From positions 2,604,001 to 2,668,000 of the forward strand of contig NZ_CAAHFG010000001.1 in assembly GCF_900890425.1 (NCBI RefSeq): 64,000 nucleotides of DNA. Direction: 5' to 3'. Positions within the stretch are counted from its first letter, which is position 1; every line of letters starts with the position of its first letter. The stretch is from Pontiella desulfatans (GTDB lineage: Bacteria > Verrucomicrobiota > Kiritimatiellia > Kiritimatiellales > Pontiellaceae). A program made the position numbers and the translations under genes. Shown in pieces: positions 35,764 through 43,375 of the stretch. A model generated the notes under the pieces. That model searched no databases and was not told the origin of the DNA. It worked only from the letters and a program-made list of their open reading frames with translations.

Positions 35764-37135
35764 TGGAGATCTTCCAATCTTCGGGAGCAACAAAACCCTC
35801 GCGTCCCTCCTTGTAGGGCGGCACGGCGTTTTGTGGCTGGAGCTTCCGGAACAAAACAAGCTTTGCGAACAACTCTTCCACCGTTTCCGGGTGTTCGGCG
35901 GCGACATCCTTCGACTCGTTTGGATCGGATGCGATATGGAACAGCTCGATCTTCTGGGCGCCCACGCGCCCGCCCAGCACGTCCGGGCCATTGACGACCA
36001 GTTTCCATTCCCAGGAAATGACGGCATTGCGCTCCTTATCGCTCCCCTGCTGGCCGTGGTAAATATAAAGATCGCGTGCAGGCAGCCGATCCGTTTTGCC
36101 CGACAGCAACGGATTCAGATCGATTCCATCGAAGGGTTTCACCGGTTGTTCGACGCCTGCCAACCGCAGCAGAGTTGGCATGACATCGATGAACGCCATG
36201 CGCGCCGAAAGCTTGCGGCCGCCCGGATAGTCGGCCGGATAGCGCACGCAGGCCGGAACGCGAACACCGCCTTCGTAGGCCGAAAGCTTGGCGCCGTTCA
36301 GCGGGCTGTTGCCGCCCGAGATGCCCCCCTCGGCCCCGTTGTCGCTGAGGAACCAGACGATGGTGTTTTCAGCTTCGCCCGTCGCCTCGATGGTTTCGAG
36401 GATTTCCCCAACGGCCTCGTCCATGGCAGAGATCATGGCCAGATAGGTTTGCTTTTTCTTGTCCTTGAAACGCGCGTAGGGCGCGCGGTATTCCTCCGGC
36501 ACCTGGAACGGCGAGTGCGGCGCGTTGAACGGCACATAGCAAAAATAGGGTGCGTCGCCCTTCGCAGCATCGCGGATGAATTCCGAGGCGTGCCCGCCGA
36601 TCAGTGTCGTTGCGTACCCCTCCTCCCGGAGGCTTTCGCCATTACGGTGCCAATCGAGTTCGTCATCGCGCTCGTGGGTGAAATAATCGATCGCACCGTT
36701 GTAGCAGCCGATGAAATCGGTGAAACCGCGGTTGTTCGGGTGCCATTTTGTCTGCGCATGGCCCAGATGCCACTTGCCGAAGACCCCGCGCTTTTCATAG
36801 CCCGCCTCCGCGAGCGCGTCGGCCAGCGTGGTTTCATCCACAGGCAGGCCGAAGTCGCGCCAGGGTGGAATAACGGCACGGGCGCAACCGTAGCGGATCG
36901 GATAGCGTCCGGTCAGCAATCCGGCCCGGGTCGGACTGCACATGGGCGAGACGTAGAAGTTGTCCAGTTCAAGTCCCTCCCTGCAGAGGCGGTCGAGGTT
37001 CGGAGTCTTCACCCCATCGGGGTTATGCCACCCCACCGAATTCCATCCCAGATCGTCGGCCAGGATCAGCACAATGTTCGGAGCAACTGCCCAAGCTGAA
37101 GATGCAACCAGTAGCAGTGCCATGAGCCTTCTCAT
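35759..37135 (-). CDS. Secreted S1 sulfatase, last gene of five-sulfatase operon
   Basis: A 458-residue arylsulfatase-A-type enzyme: signal peptide (MRRLMALLLVASSAWA), metal site LADDLGWNSVGW, formylglycine motif in SPMCSPTRAGLLTG, then FGKWHLGH, NAPHSPFQ and SDNGAEGGISGGN. All active-site positions I can check are present. The short C-terminal part (SDPNESKDVAAEHPE) is typical of the family. It overlaps the preceding sulfatase by 4 bp (ATGA), so translation is coupled. The substrate position (which sugar carbon) is not readable. Confidence 0.94.
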   Translation of the reverse strand: MRRLMALLLVASSAWAVAPNIVLILADDLGWNSVGWHNPDGVKTPNLDRLCREGLELDNFYVSPMCSPTRAGLLTGRYPIRYGCARAVIPPWRDFGLPVDETTLADALAEAGYEKRGVFGKWHLGHAQTKWHPNNRGFTDFIGCYNGAIDYFTHERDDELDWHRNGESLREEGYATTLIGGHASEFIRDAAKGDAPYFCYVPFNAPHSPFQVPEEYRAPYARFKDKKKQTYLAMISAMDEAVGEILETIEATGEAENTIVWFLSDNGAEGGISGGNSPLNGAKLSAYEGGVRVPACVRYPADYPGGRKLSARMAFIDVMPTLLRLAGVEQPVKPFDGIDLNPLLSGKTDRLPARDLYIYHGQQGSDKERNAVISWEWKLVVNGPDVLGGRVGAQKIELFHIASDPNESKDVAAEHPETVEELFAKLVLFRKLQPQNAVPPYKEGREGFVAPEDWKISM

Positions 37136-38751
37136 TTTTCCCCCTTTTTCTTTTTAACCGGCTTTGGATAAACCAGGTCTTCATCCGCCCAGCGCTTCCA
37201 GGCGGCCATCATTTGCGAGGCGCGTTCGGGCTGTTCGGTAATAAGGTTGTTGAGTTCGGTTCGATCCTTCGACAGGTCGTACAGCTCCCAGAGATTCTTC
37301 TTCACGCCGACATTGGCGGCCACGCCCTTGCCGACGAGCTTCCAGTCGCCGTCCATCATGAAGGCATTGTTTTCATGTTCGGAAAACATCGGAGCGCGCC
37401 GCTGGATCGGCTTACCTTCGAAGGCGGGAGCCAACGATACCCCGCGCAATGGATGGATTTTTTTGCCACCGAACTTTTGAGGATAGGTTGCCCCGGTGAT
37501 TTCCAAAACGGTCGGCATCACATCGATGAGCTGCGCGGGTGATTCATACCACTCATCAACCGGCTTGATGCGTTTTGGCCAGTGCATGAAGAAGGGCGTA
37601 GCCGCGCCGCCCTCGTGGGTGTAGTGCTTGTAGAGGCGGAACGGCGTGCTCGAAACATTTGCCCAGGCGGCGCCATAGTTGTTGCCGGTCTCCTGGTTGC
37701 GTTTATTAACATCCATGATTTCACCGCGGCCCAGCGGCGGCCCCTCGGCGCAGGCGCCGTTGTCGGAGAGGAACATAATCAAGGTGTTGTCGAGCTGCCC
37801 GTTCTTTTCCAGGGTCTGGACGAGTTTGCCGATGTTCCAGTCGACGCGGTCGATCATGGCGGCATAAACCGCCATGCGCATATCCATTTCCTGCTGCTTT
37901 TCGGCGTCGAGCGACTCCCAGGCCGGAACCTTCGGATCGCGCGGCGAGAGCTTCCACTCCGGTTTGATCAACCCGAGCTCGATCTGGCGTTTGTAGCGCT
38001 GTTCGCGCAGGGCATCCCAGCCCTGCATGTATTTCCCGGCATAGTTGGCAATGTCCTCCTCGTGGGCCTGATGCGGCCAGTGCGGCGCGGTGTAGGCCAG
38101 ATAGAGAAAGAACGGCCGATCCTGCCCCTGCTTCTCCTCGTTGATAAAGCGGATAGCATAATCCGTGAAAGCGTCGGTCGTGTAGAACGGGCGGTCGGTG
38201 GTGCTCTTCTTTTCCGTGTCGGTTTCGTTTCCGAAAGTCATATCGCGTTCATTGAACGGATAGAAAAAGCGCGTGGCACCGGCAATGCAACCGTAGTATT
38301 TTTCGAACCCGCGCTGCAACGGCCAGCGATCCTGATCGTTATAGCCGAGGTGCCACTTGCCGGTCATCAGCGTGGCATAGCCCGCCGGCTGCAGCACCTC
38401 GGCAATCGTCACGCACTCGCGGTTGAGAAAGCCGCGGTAGTTCGGGAATTCTTCCCCGGCATCGTGTCCCTTGCTGTTCGGCGGATTGGTCATGTGGCCG
38501 ATGCCGGTGAGGTGCGAGTGCAACCCGGTCATAAGCGACGCGCGCGTCGGGCAGCAGCGCGACCCGTTGTAGAAGCGGGAGAAGCGCACTCCGTTGCCCG
38601 CCAGACGATCCATGTTGGGTGTATTGATTTCGCCGCCGTAGCAGCCGATATCGGAATAGCCCATGTCGTCGACCATAATCAACGCGATGTTGGGACGCGG
38701 CGCGGCGGCGGCGGAAAGAGCGATCAGCAGGGAGGGCAGCAGAATCTTCAT
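37132..38751 (-). CDS. Secreted S1 sulfatase
   Basis: A 539-residue enzyme with signal peptide (MKILLPSLLIALSAAAA), MVDDMGYSDIGCYGGE, formylglycine motif in SRCCPTRASLMTGLH, TGKWHLGY, TAPHWPLQ-type His region (TAPHWPHQA) and SDNGACAEG. The insertion between the GKWH and PHW motifs (GCIAGATRFFYPFNERD) and the C-terminal WKRWADEDLVYPKP with a lysine-rich end are typical of large arylsulfatase-A-like bacterial enzymes. Its stop overlaps the next start by 4 bp and its start overlaps the previous stop by 1 bp. Its N-terminal region resembles the first part of the chimeric gene at 11674-14511 (CGWSD/CYGGE, TRASL, GIGHM). Confidence 0.94.
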   Translation of the reverse strand: MKILLPSLLIALSAAAAPRPNIALIMVDDMGYSDIGCYGGEINTPNMDRLAGNGVRFSRFYNGSRCCPTRASLMTGLHSHLTGIGHMTNPPNSKGHDAGEEFPNYRGFLNRECVTIAEVLQPAGYATLMTGKWHLGYNDQDRWPLQRGFEKYYGCIAGATRFFYPFNERDMTFGNETDTEKKSTTDRPFYTTDAFTDYAIRFINEEKQGQDRPFFLYLAYTAPHWPHQAHEEDIANYAGKYMQGWDALREQRYKRQIELGLIKPEWKLSPRDPKVPAWESLDAEKQQEMDMRMAVYAAMIDRVDWNIGKLVQTLEKNGQLDNTLIMFLSDNGACAEGPPLGRGEIMDVNKRNQETGNNYGAAWANVSSTPFRLYKHYTHEGGAATPFFMHWPKRIKPVDEWYESPAQLIDVMPTVLEITGATYPQKFGGKKIHPLRGVSLAPAFEGKPIQRRAPMFSEHENNAFMMDGDWKLVGKGVAANVGVKKNLWELYDLSKDRTELNNLITEQPERASQMMAAWKRWADEDLVYPKPVKKKKGEK

Positions 38752-40130
38752 CAGGGGTTCTTCCTTTTCTTTTTGGGACTGGCCTTCTTGCCGGCGCCCA
38801 TGCGTTCGAGCGCCTTCATTTCAGTGGCCTGCCCTTCGTCGCCGCAATGCGCCATCCAGCGCTCCAGCTCGGTAGCCAGCTCCTTTTTCACTTCGTCATA
38901 TTCCGGGTTATCGGCCAGGTTGTGCATTTCGAGCGGATCGTTCACAACATCATACAACTCGATAGCCGGCCGGAACGTGTAGCGTTGCACCAGCGCCGCG
39001 GCCTTGGGATCGCCGGCGGCGGCCTTGGCCTGCCAGCTCCTGAACTCCTTCGACCGGGTGCAGGCATTCCGGAATTCCATCTCCGGCGTGAAGTTCAGAA
39101 TATATTTGAAGCGTTCGGAGCGGACGGAACGGATGCCGAAATGGTCGGAACCATTGTTGATGCCCCGCGTCGTCATTTCGCCAAAGACAAATTCCTTATG
39201 TTGCTGCTTTCCTCCAAAGACTGAGAGCAGGCTTTTGCCATCCAGCACCCCGGCCGGCGTACCGCCCGCCGCTTCAATAAAGGTCGGAAGAATATCCACA
39301 TATTCAATCATCGCCTTGTTCACCGAACCGGGCTTGATCCTGCCGGGCCAGCGGGCGAGGAAGGCGGATTGCAGGCCGTTGTCGTAGCACGTCCATTTCG
39401 CGAACGGGAACGAACTGCCCTGCTCGCTCACAACAATCACCAAGGTGTTTTCGGCCATTCCGTTTTTTTCAAGCAGCGCCAGAGCTTCGCCCACCTGCGA
39501 ATCGTAGTAGGTGATCTCCGCCAGGTAGCGCGACATCGCCTCGCGCGTTTCCGGCGTGTCCGCGAAATAGGGCGGAAGCTGGATTTTGGCCGGCGGATAG
39601 CGCGAGGCATCGCCCTTGTCCCACGGGGAGTGCGGCTCGTTGGAACAGAGTAGCAGGCAGAAGGGTTCGGACTTGCCTTTGCAGTCGGCCATGAAGGCAT
39701 CCACCTTGTCGAACTCCGGGTTGTTGACCGTGCCCAGTTTTTCCCATGCAAAGACCGAGCCGGGACTTACGTGGGTCTTGCCGCTCTGCGCCACCCGGTA
39801 GCCGAGCGCACCGAGATATTGCACGACGCTCTTCATGTCGGGATCGACATGCGTGTGGTTCGGATAGGCACCGCTCTTGACGGGATATTGGCCGGTATAG
39901 ATGTTGTGGCGCGTCGGCGAGCACATCGGAGCGGCCTGGAAGGCGCGCGTGAACTTCATGCCCTCCCGGGCCAACTGGTCGATGTTCGGCGTGTACGCCT
40001 GGCCGCCGTAGCAACCAATGTCGCGGAACGTGCAATCGTCCGCGATCATGAAAACAAAGTTCGGCTTTTCCGCCGCCCAAACCGAGGCCGCAGCCAGCGC
40101 GATAGAAACAAGCGTGATTAGTCTTCTCAT
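38751..40130 (-). CDS. Secreted S1 sulfatase (heparan-N-sulfatase-like)
   Basis: A 459-residue enzyme: signal peptide (MRRLITLVSIALAAASVWA), MIADDCTFRDIGCYGGQ, formylglycine motif in APMCSPTRHNIYTGQ, SGKTHVSPG, SNEPHSPWDKG and SEQGSSFPFAKW. The ADDCTFRD and SEQGSSFPFAKW signatures place it with the sulfatase at 3679-5061, which has ADDCTHND and SEQGSQFPGCKW, so these two are probably the same subfamily with related substrates. It is the third from last gene of the operon. The 84-bp gap to the preceding gene contains a degenerate dispersed repeat (about 40149-40199). Confidence 0.93.
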   Translation of the reverse strand: MRRLITLVSIALAAASVWAAEKPNFVFMIADDCTFRDIGCYGGQAYTPNIDQLAREGMKFTRAFQAAPMCSPTRHNIYTGQYPVKSGAYPNHTHVDPDMKSVVQYLGALGYRVAQSGKTHVSPGSVFAWEKLGTVNNPEFDKVDAFMADCKGKSEPFCLLLCSNEPHSPWDKGDASRYPPAKIQLPPYFADTPETREAMSRYLAEITYYDSQVGEALALLEKNGMAENTLVIVVSEQGSSFPFAKWTCYDNGLQSAFLARWPGRIKPGSVNKAMIEYVDILPTFIEAAGGTPAGVLDGKSLLSVFGGKQQHKEFVFGEMTTRGINNGSDHFGIRSVRSERFKYILNFTPEMEFRNACTRSKEFRSWQAKAAAGDPKAAALVQRYTFRPAIELYDVVNDPLEMHNLADNPEYDEVKKELATELERWMAHCGDEGQATEMKALERMGAGKKASPKKKRKNP

Positions 40131-40148
40131 AGTTACACCTCATTTAAC

Positions 40149-40199
40149 TGATTTTTTCACCACAGAGATCTCAGAGAACAGCGCTTCAGTGAGATTATT
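40149..40199. repeat. Degenerate copy of dispersed palindromic repeat
   Basis: The sequence CACCACAGAGATCTCAGAG ... CTTCAGTGAGATTATTCCTGTG is an imperfect inverted repeat of the same style as those at 47064-47134 and 48610-48671 (ACCACAGAGAC... type). It sits between two sulfatase genes. Relationship to the other copies is by composition and arm pattern only. Confidence 0.4.
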
Positions 40200-40214
40200 C
40201 CTGTGAATCCCTTA

Positions 40215-41831
40215 TTAGCCTTTTTTCTTTTTGTTGCCGTTTTTCTTTGGCTTGTTCCCGCTGCCCATCGCCTTGGTGCGTTTCGCCCAGGCATCCCATT
40301 CCCGTTCCAAGGTTGCCACCAACTCCGGGTGCTTCGCGGCGAGGTCTTTCGTTTCGCAGGGGTCGGCGGAAAGGTCGAACAGCTCCCAGTTTTTGTTGGG
40401 ATAGCGATCGTTGCCCTTGACCATTTTCCACGTGCCCTTCTGGATGGCCCTGGCGCCGAAGTGCTGATAGCACAGCGTGCGCGAGTTGAGCGCATTGCCC
40501 GGCCTGAACAGCGGCGCGAGGCTCACGCCTTCCATCGGTTGAACGGATTCGGGATAACGTGCGCCGCTCACATCCACCATCGTGGACATGATATCGACAA
40601 TATGCGCGGAGTCGCGCACCCAGCGGCCCGGCGCTTCGACGCCCTTTGGCCAGTGCACGATGAAGGGCGTCACAATGCCGCCCTCGTGGCAATAGTGCTT
40701 ATACATGCGGAACGGCGTGTTGCACAGGTTCGCCCAGGCCGACCCGCCGGAAATGTAGGATCCGGGCCCGCCGATGGTTTCGAGCTCCGCCACCGTGTGC
40801 AGTTTGGTGATCCCTGCGCGCGAATGCTTATCGAAGCCGAGCGGCCCCCACTCGTAGCACGCACCGTTGTCGGACAACACCATGATGACCGTGTTTTCGT
40901 AGTCGCCCGTCTTTTTAAGCTGCTCAACAATCCGCCCGATACCGTCGTCGACGTGCCTGACCATCGCGGCATAGAGCGCCATGCGGTGCGCAAGATCCTC
41001 CCGCAGGTCAGTATCAAGGTCATTCCAGGCCGGATTCGGCTCGCCGGAATAGCCGTTCGCGATCTGGTTGTTCTGTTCAACCGGCACCACCGACCGATCC
41101 GTCAGAGCCCACCCTTCGCCCTCGGCCAGCCCGATGCGCTTGAGCTTTTCAAAGCGCTCCGAGCGGAGCACATCCCACCCCTTGCGGTAGGTATCGACGA
41201 ACGGCTTGACCGATTCGATCGGCGCCTGCAACGGAAAGTGCGGCGACGAGTGCGCGAGATACATGAACCACGGCGTGTCCTTTTTTTCCGCCTGCTTCAA
41301 AAACTCCAGCGCATATTCGGTGAACACATCCGTGGCATAGAAATCCTTCACCTTGATTTCCGGCTCCCGCCCTTTCGGCAGCCGCACATATTTTCCCGGC
41401 GACCATTGGTCTTGGGAGTGCCCGGCGGGATAGCCATAGAACTCGTCGAACCCGCGGTCGGTCGGAACGTGCCCGACGTGCCATTTGCCCACCGCGTAGG
41501 TCTGGTAGCCCGCGCCGCGCATCACTTCGCCCAGCGTGGCGCAGTCTTCGACCAGCGCGCCGCCGAAATTGGGGATGCCCGTCTGGCCCGGATGCAGGCC
41601 CGTCATGAGCGAGGCGCGGCTGGGGCAGCAGCGTGCGGAGTTGGTCATGCGCGTAAAGCGCAATCCGTTATTTCCCAGCCGATCGATGTTCGGCGTTGGA
41701 ATTTCGCCGCCGTAGCAGCCGAGATCGCTGAAGCCGAGATCGTCGAACAGCACGATCATAACGTTTGGCCGTTCGGCGAACGAACCCAACCCCATCAACA
41801 TACACAGCATCGTTAACCAGTGTTTCATCAT
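40215..41831 (-). CDS. Secreted S1 sulfatase
   Basis: A 538-residue enzyme: signal peptide (MMKHWLTMLCMLMGLGSFA), LFDDLGFSDLGCYGGE, formylglycine motif in SARCCPSRASLMTGLHPGQ, VGKWHVGH, SSPHFPLQ and SDNGACYEWGP. A large insert between the two metal-site halves (LTDRSVVPVEQNNQIANGY) is shared in position with the neighbour at 37132-38751. The C-terminus is lysine- and asparagine-rich (NKPKKNGNKKKKG), also like that neighbour. It follows the first gene of the operon by only 6 bp. Confidence 0.94.
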   Translation of the reverse strand: MMKHWLTMLCMLMGLGSFAERPNVMIVLFDDLGFSDLGCYGGEIPTPNIDRLGNNGLRFTRMTNSARCCPSRASLMTGLHPGQTGIPNFGGALVEDCATLGEVMRGAGYQTYAVGKWHVGHVPTDRGFDEFYGYPAGHSQDQWSPGKYVRLPKGREPEIKVKDFYATDVFTEYALEFLKQAEKKDTPWFMYLAHSSPHFPLQAPIESVKPFVDTYRKGWDVLRSERFEKLKRIGLAEGEGWALTDRSVVPVEQNNQIANGYSGEPNPAWNDLDTDLREDLAHRMALYAAMVRHVDDGIGRIVEQLKKTGDYENTVIMVLSDNGACYEWGPLGFDKHSRAGITKLHTVAELETIGGPGSYISGGSAWANLCNTPFRMYKHYCHEGGIVTPFIVHWPKGVEAPGRWVRDSAHIVDIMSTMVDVSGARYPESVQPMEGVSLAPLFRPGNALNSRTLCYQHFGARAIQKGTWKMVKGNDRYPNKNWELFDLSADPCETKDLAAKHPELVATLEREWDAWAKRTKAMGSGNKPKKNGNKKKKG

Positions 41832-41837
41832 GACCTT

Positions 41838-43208
41838 CTATTTGTTTGAGGGTTGGATTTCATGCGGCGTCGGGCCGCTGAGCGGATAGGGCTGGTGCTC
41901 CAGTCGGATCGTATCGCCCTGTTCCTTCATCCAGTCGTCGAGCATGGCCGACATCTTCGCGATCTGCGCCTTATACTCCGGATTGCCGGCAAGGTTGATC
42001 TGCTCCTGCGGATCCTTCTCCAGATCGAAAAATTCGATTTCCGGGCGCTGGTAATATTTCTGAATGACGGCCTTCGCTTCAGGATTGTTTTTCGCGGCGG
42101 CATCCCACGAATCCCAATAGGCTCCGGCACCGTCCTTGCGATGGATATCGGAATGGTTGGAGTGGTAGCAGTCCGGATGCGTGTTGCGGATATACTTGAA
42201 GCGCTCGGTGCGCACGCTGCGCATCGGGTAGACGTTCATTTTCACGTCGCCGGTGTGCGTTGTGAAGATGGCGTCGCGATGCTTTTCCGCCTTTCCCGTC
42301 AACACATTTGCGAACGACCGGCCGTCGATATCCGCCGGACTTTCTCCGCCAACGAGTTCCAGCAGGGTCGGGAAGATATCGATCCAGCTCACCATGGCAT
42401 CCGTGCGCGTTCCGGGCTTCACCTTGCCCGGCCAGCGGACAATCATCGGCACATTGATACCGGCATCGTAGAGGTTCCACTTGCCGAAGGGCCATTGGCC
42501 TCCGTGGTCGGCGGTATACATGAAGAGATAGTCGCGGTTTCCGAAATAGGCTTCGGCCAGCTCGTCCACCCGCCGCATTTCGTCGTCCATGCCGGTGACG
42601 TCGGTCAGGTAGCGCGCCCAGTGCTCGCGCGTTTCGGGGGTATCGATGAAATGCGCGGGCAGGGTGATCTTTGCCGGATCATAGTCCATCTGCTTCGTCC
42701 ACGGCACATGCGGACGACGGTCGCCCACCATCAGGCAGAGCGGCTTTTGCGACGTCCGTTGCTTCAGGAATTTTTCGACGTTCTCCGCCAGTCCGGTCTT
42801 TTTGGGAAAGTCGTGGTCGAACCCCATCATGGTTGCATAGTTGTTGTGCGCCACTTTGCCGAATGCGACCACCTCATAACCTGCCTGCTTCAGGTGCTTG
42901 ACCATCACCTGCGTTTCGGGGCGCGGCTTAACGTGGTTGCCTTCCGCCCCGTTGCGCGCCGGCATCAGGCCACTGAGCAACGCCGACCGGCTGGGGCCGC
43001 AGGCGGGCGAAGCCACGAACGCATGATCGAAAACCAATCCGTCCTTCGCCAGCGACGCCATCATCGGAGTCCGCACCTCTCCGCCATAGACCTGGCATTC
43101 CGCCCGCCCGTGGTCGTCCGCCAAAAAAATCACCATGTTCGGTTTTTCCGCCGCCAATGCGCCCACGCAAAAAACCAAACCCAATGCCATTACCCATCGT
43201 TCATTCAT
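41838..43208 (-). CDS. Secreted S1 sulfatase, first gene of five-sulfatase operon
   Basis: A 456-residue enzyme: signal peptide (MNERWVMALGLVFCVGALA), FLADDHGRAECQVYGGE, formylglycine motif in SPACGPSRSALLSGLMPARNG, FGKVAHNN, DRRPHVPWTK and TADHGGQWPFGKW. The DHG at the second metal site and the GKVAH motif resemble sulfamidase-like enzymes, as for the genes at 3679 and 38751. It is transcribed from a promoter with the shared 24-bp element 55-78 bp upstream of its start (site B), divergent from the GH2 gene. Confidence 0.93.
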   Translation of the reverse strand: MNERWVMALGLVFCVGALAAEKPNMVIFLADDHGRAECQVYGGEVRTPMMASLAKDGLVFDHAFVASPACGPSRSALLSGLMPARNGAEGNHVKPRPETQVMVKHLKQAGYEVVAFGKVAHNNYATMMGFDHDFPKKTGLAENVEKFLKQRTSQKPLCLMVGDRRPHVPWTKQMDYDPAKITLPAHFIDTPETREHWARYLTDVTGMDDEMRRVDELAEAYFGNRDYLFMYTADHGGQWPFGKWNLYDAGINVPMIVRWPGKVKPGTRTDAMVSWIDIFPTLLELVGGESPADIDGRSFANVLTGKAEKHRDAIFTTHTGDVKMNVYPMRSVRTERFKYIRNTHPDCYHSNHSDIHRKDGAGAYWDSWDAAAKNNPEAKAVIQKYYQRPEIEFFDLEKDPQEQINLAGNPEYKAQIAKMSAMLDDWMKEQGDTIRLEHQPYPLSGPTPHEIQPSNK

Positions 43209-43238
43209 TGTTCCACCTTTCGTTATCCAAAAGACGGT

Positions 43239-43286
43239 ATGTTAGCGCAATCCCGGACGAAGATCGTGTCACTTAAACTAGCTACA
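43239..43286 (-). promoter_or_regulatory. Promoter with shared 24-bp element, five-sulfatase operon (site B)
   Basis: The minus strand reads TGTAGCTAG, TT, TAAGTGACACGAT at 43263-43286, with -10 TAACAT (43239-43244) at the 21-nt offset. It lies back-to-back with site A. Confidence 0.65.
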
Positions 43287-43301
43287 AGCCCCCGCCGCCG
43301 G

Positions 43302-43325
43302 TGTCACTCACATTGGTGACATGAC
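43302..43325 (+). promoter_or_regulatory. Shared 24-bp element, GH2 gene (site A)
   Basis: The plus strand reads TGTCACTCA, CA, TTGGTGACATGAC. The dyad TGTCAC-N8-GTGACA is perfect. It is the only copy on the plus strand, and it precedes the only plus-strand gene of the left part, 50 bp before its start. That orientation match is strong support for a promoter role. No clear -10 is seen at the 21-nt offset (TTCCCT). Confidence 0.68.
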
Positions 43326-43375
43326 AACGCCATGCGGATGTGTTTCCCTATTGGCTTTAACTGAAAGGAACAACC

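Noticed and set aside
37582-38982. 466-codon plus-strand frame across two sulfatase genes
   Set aside because: Shadow of the sulfatase frames, which carry all active-site motifs.
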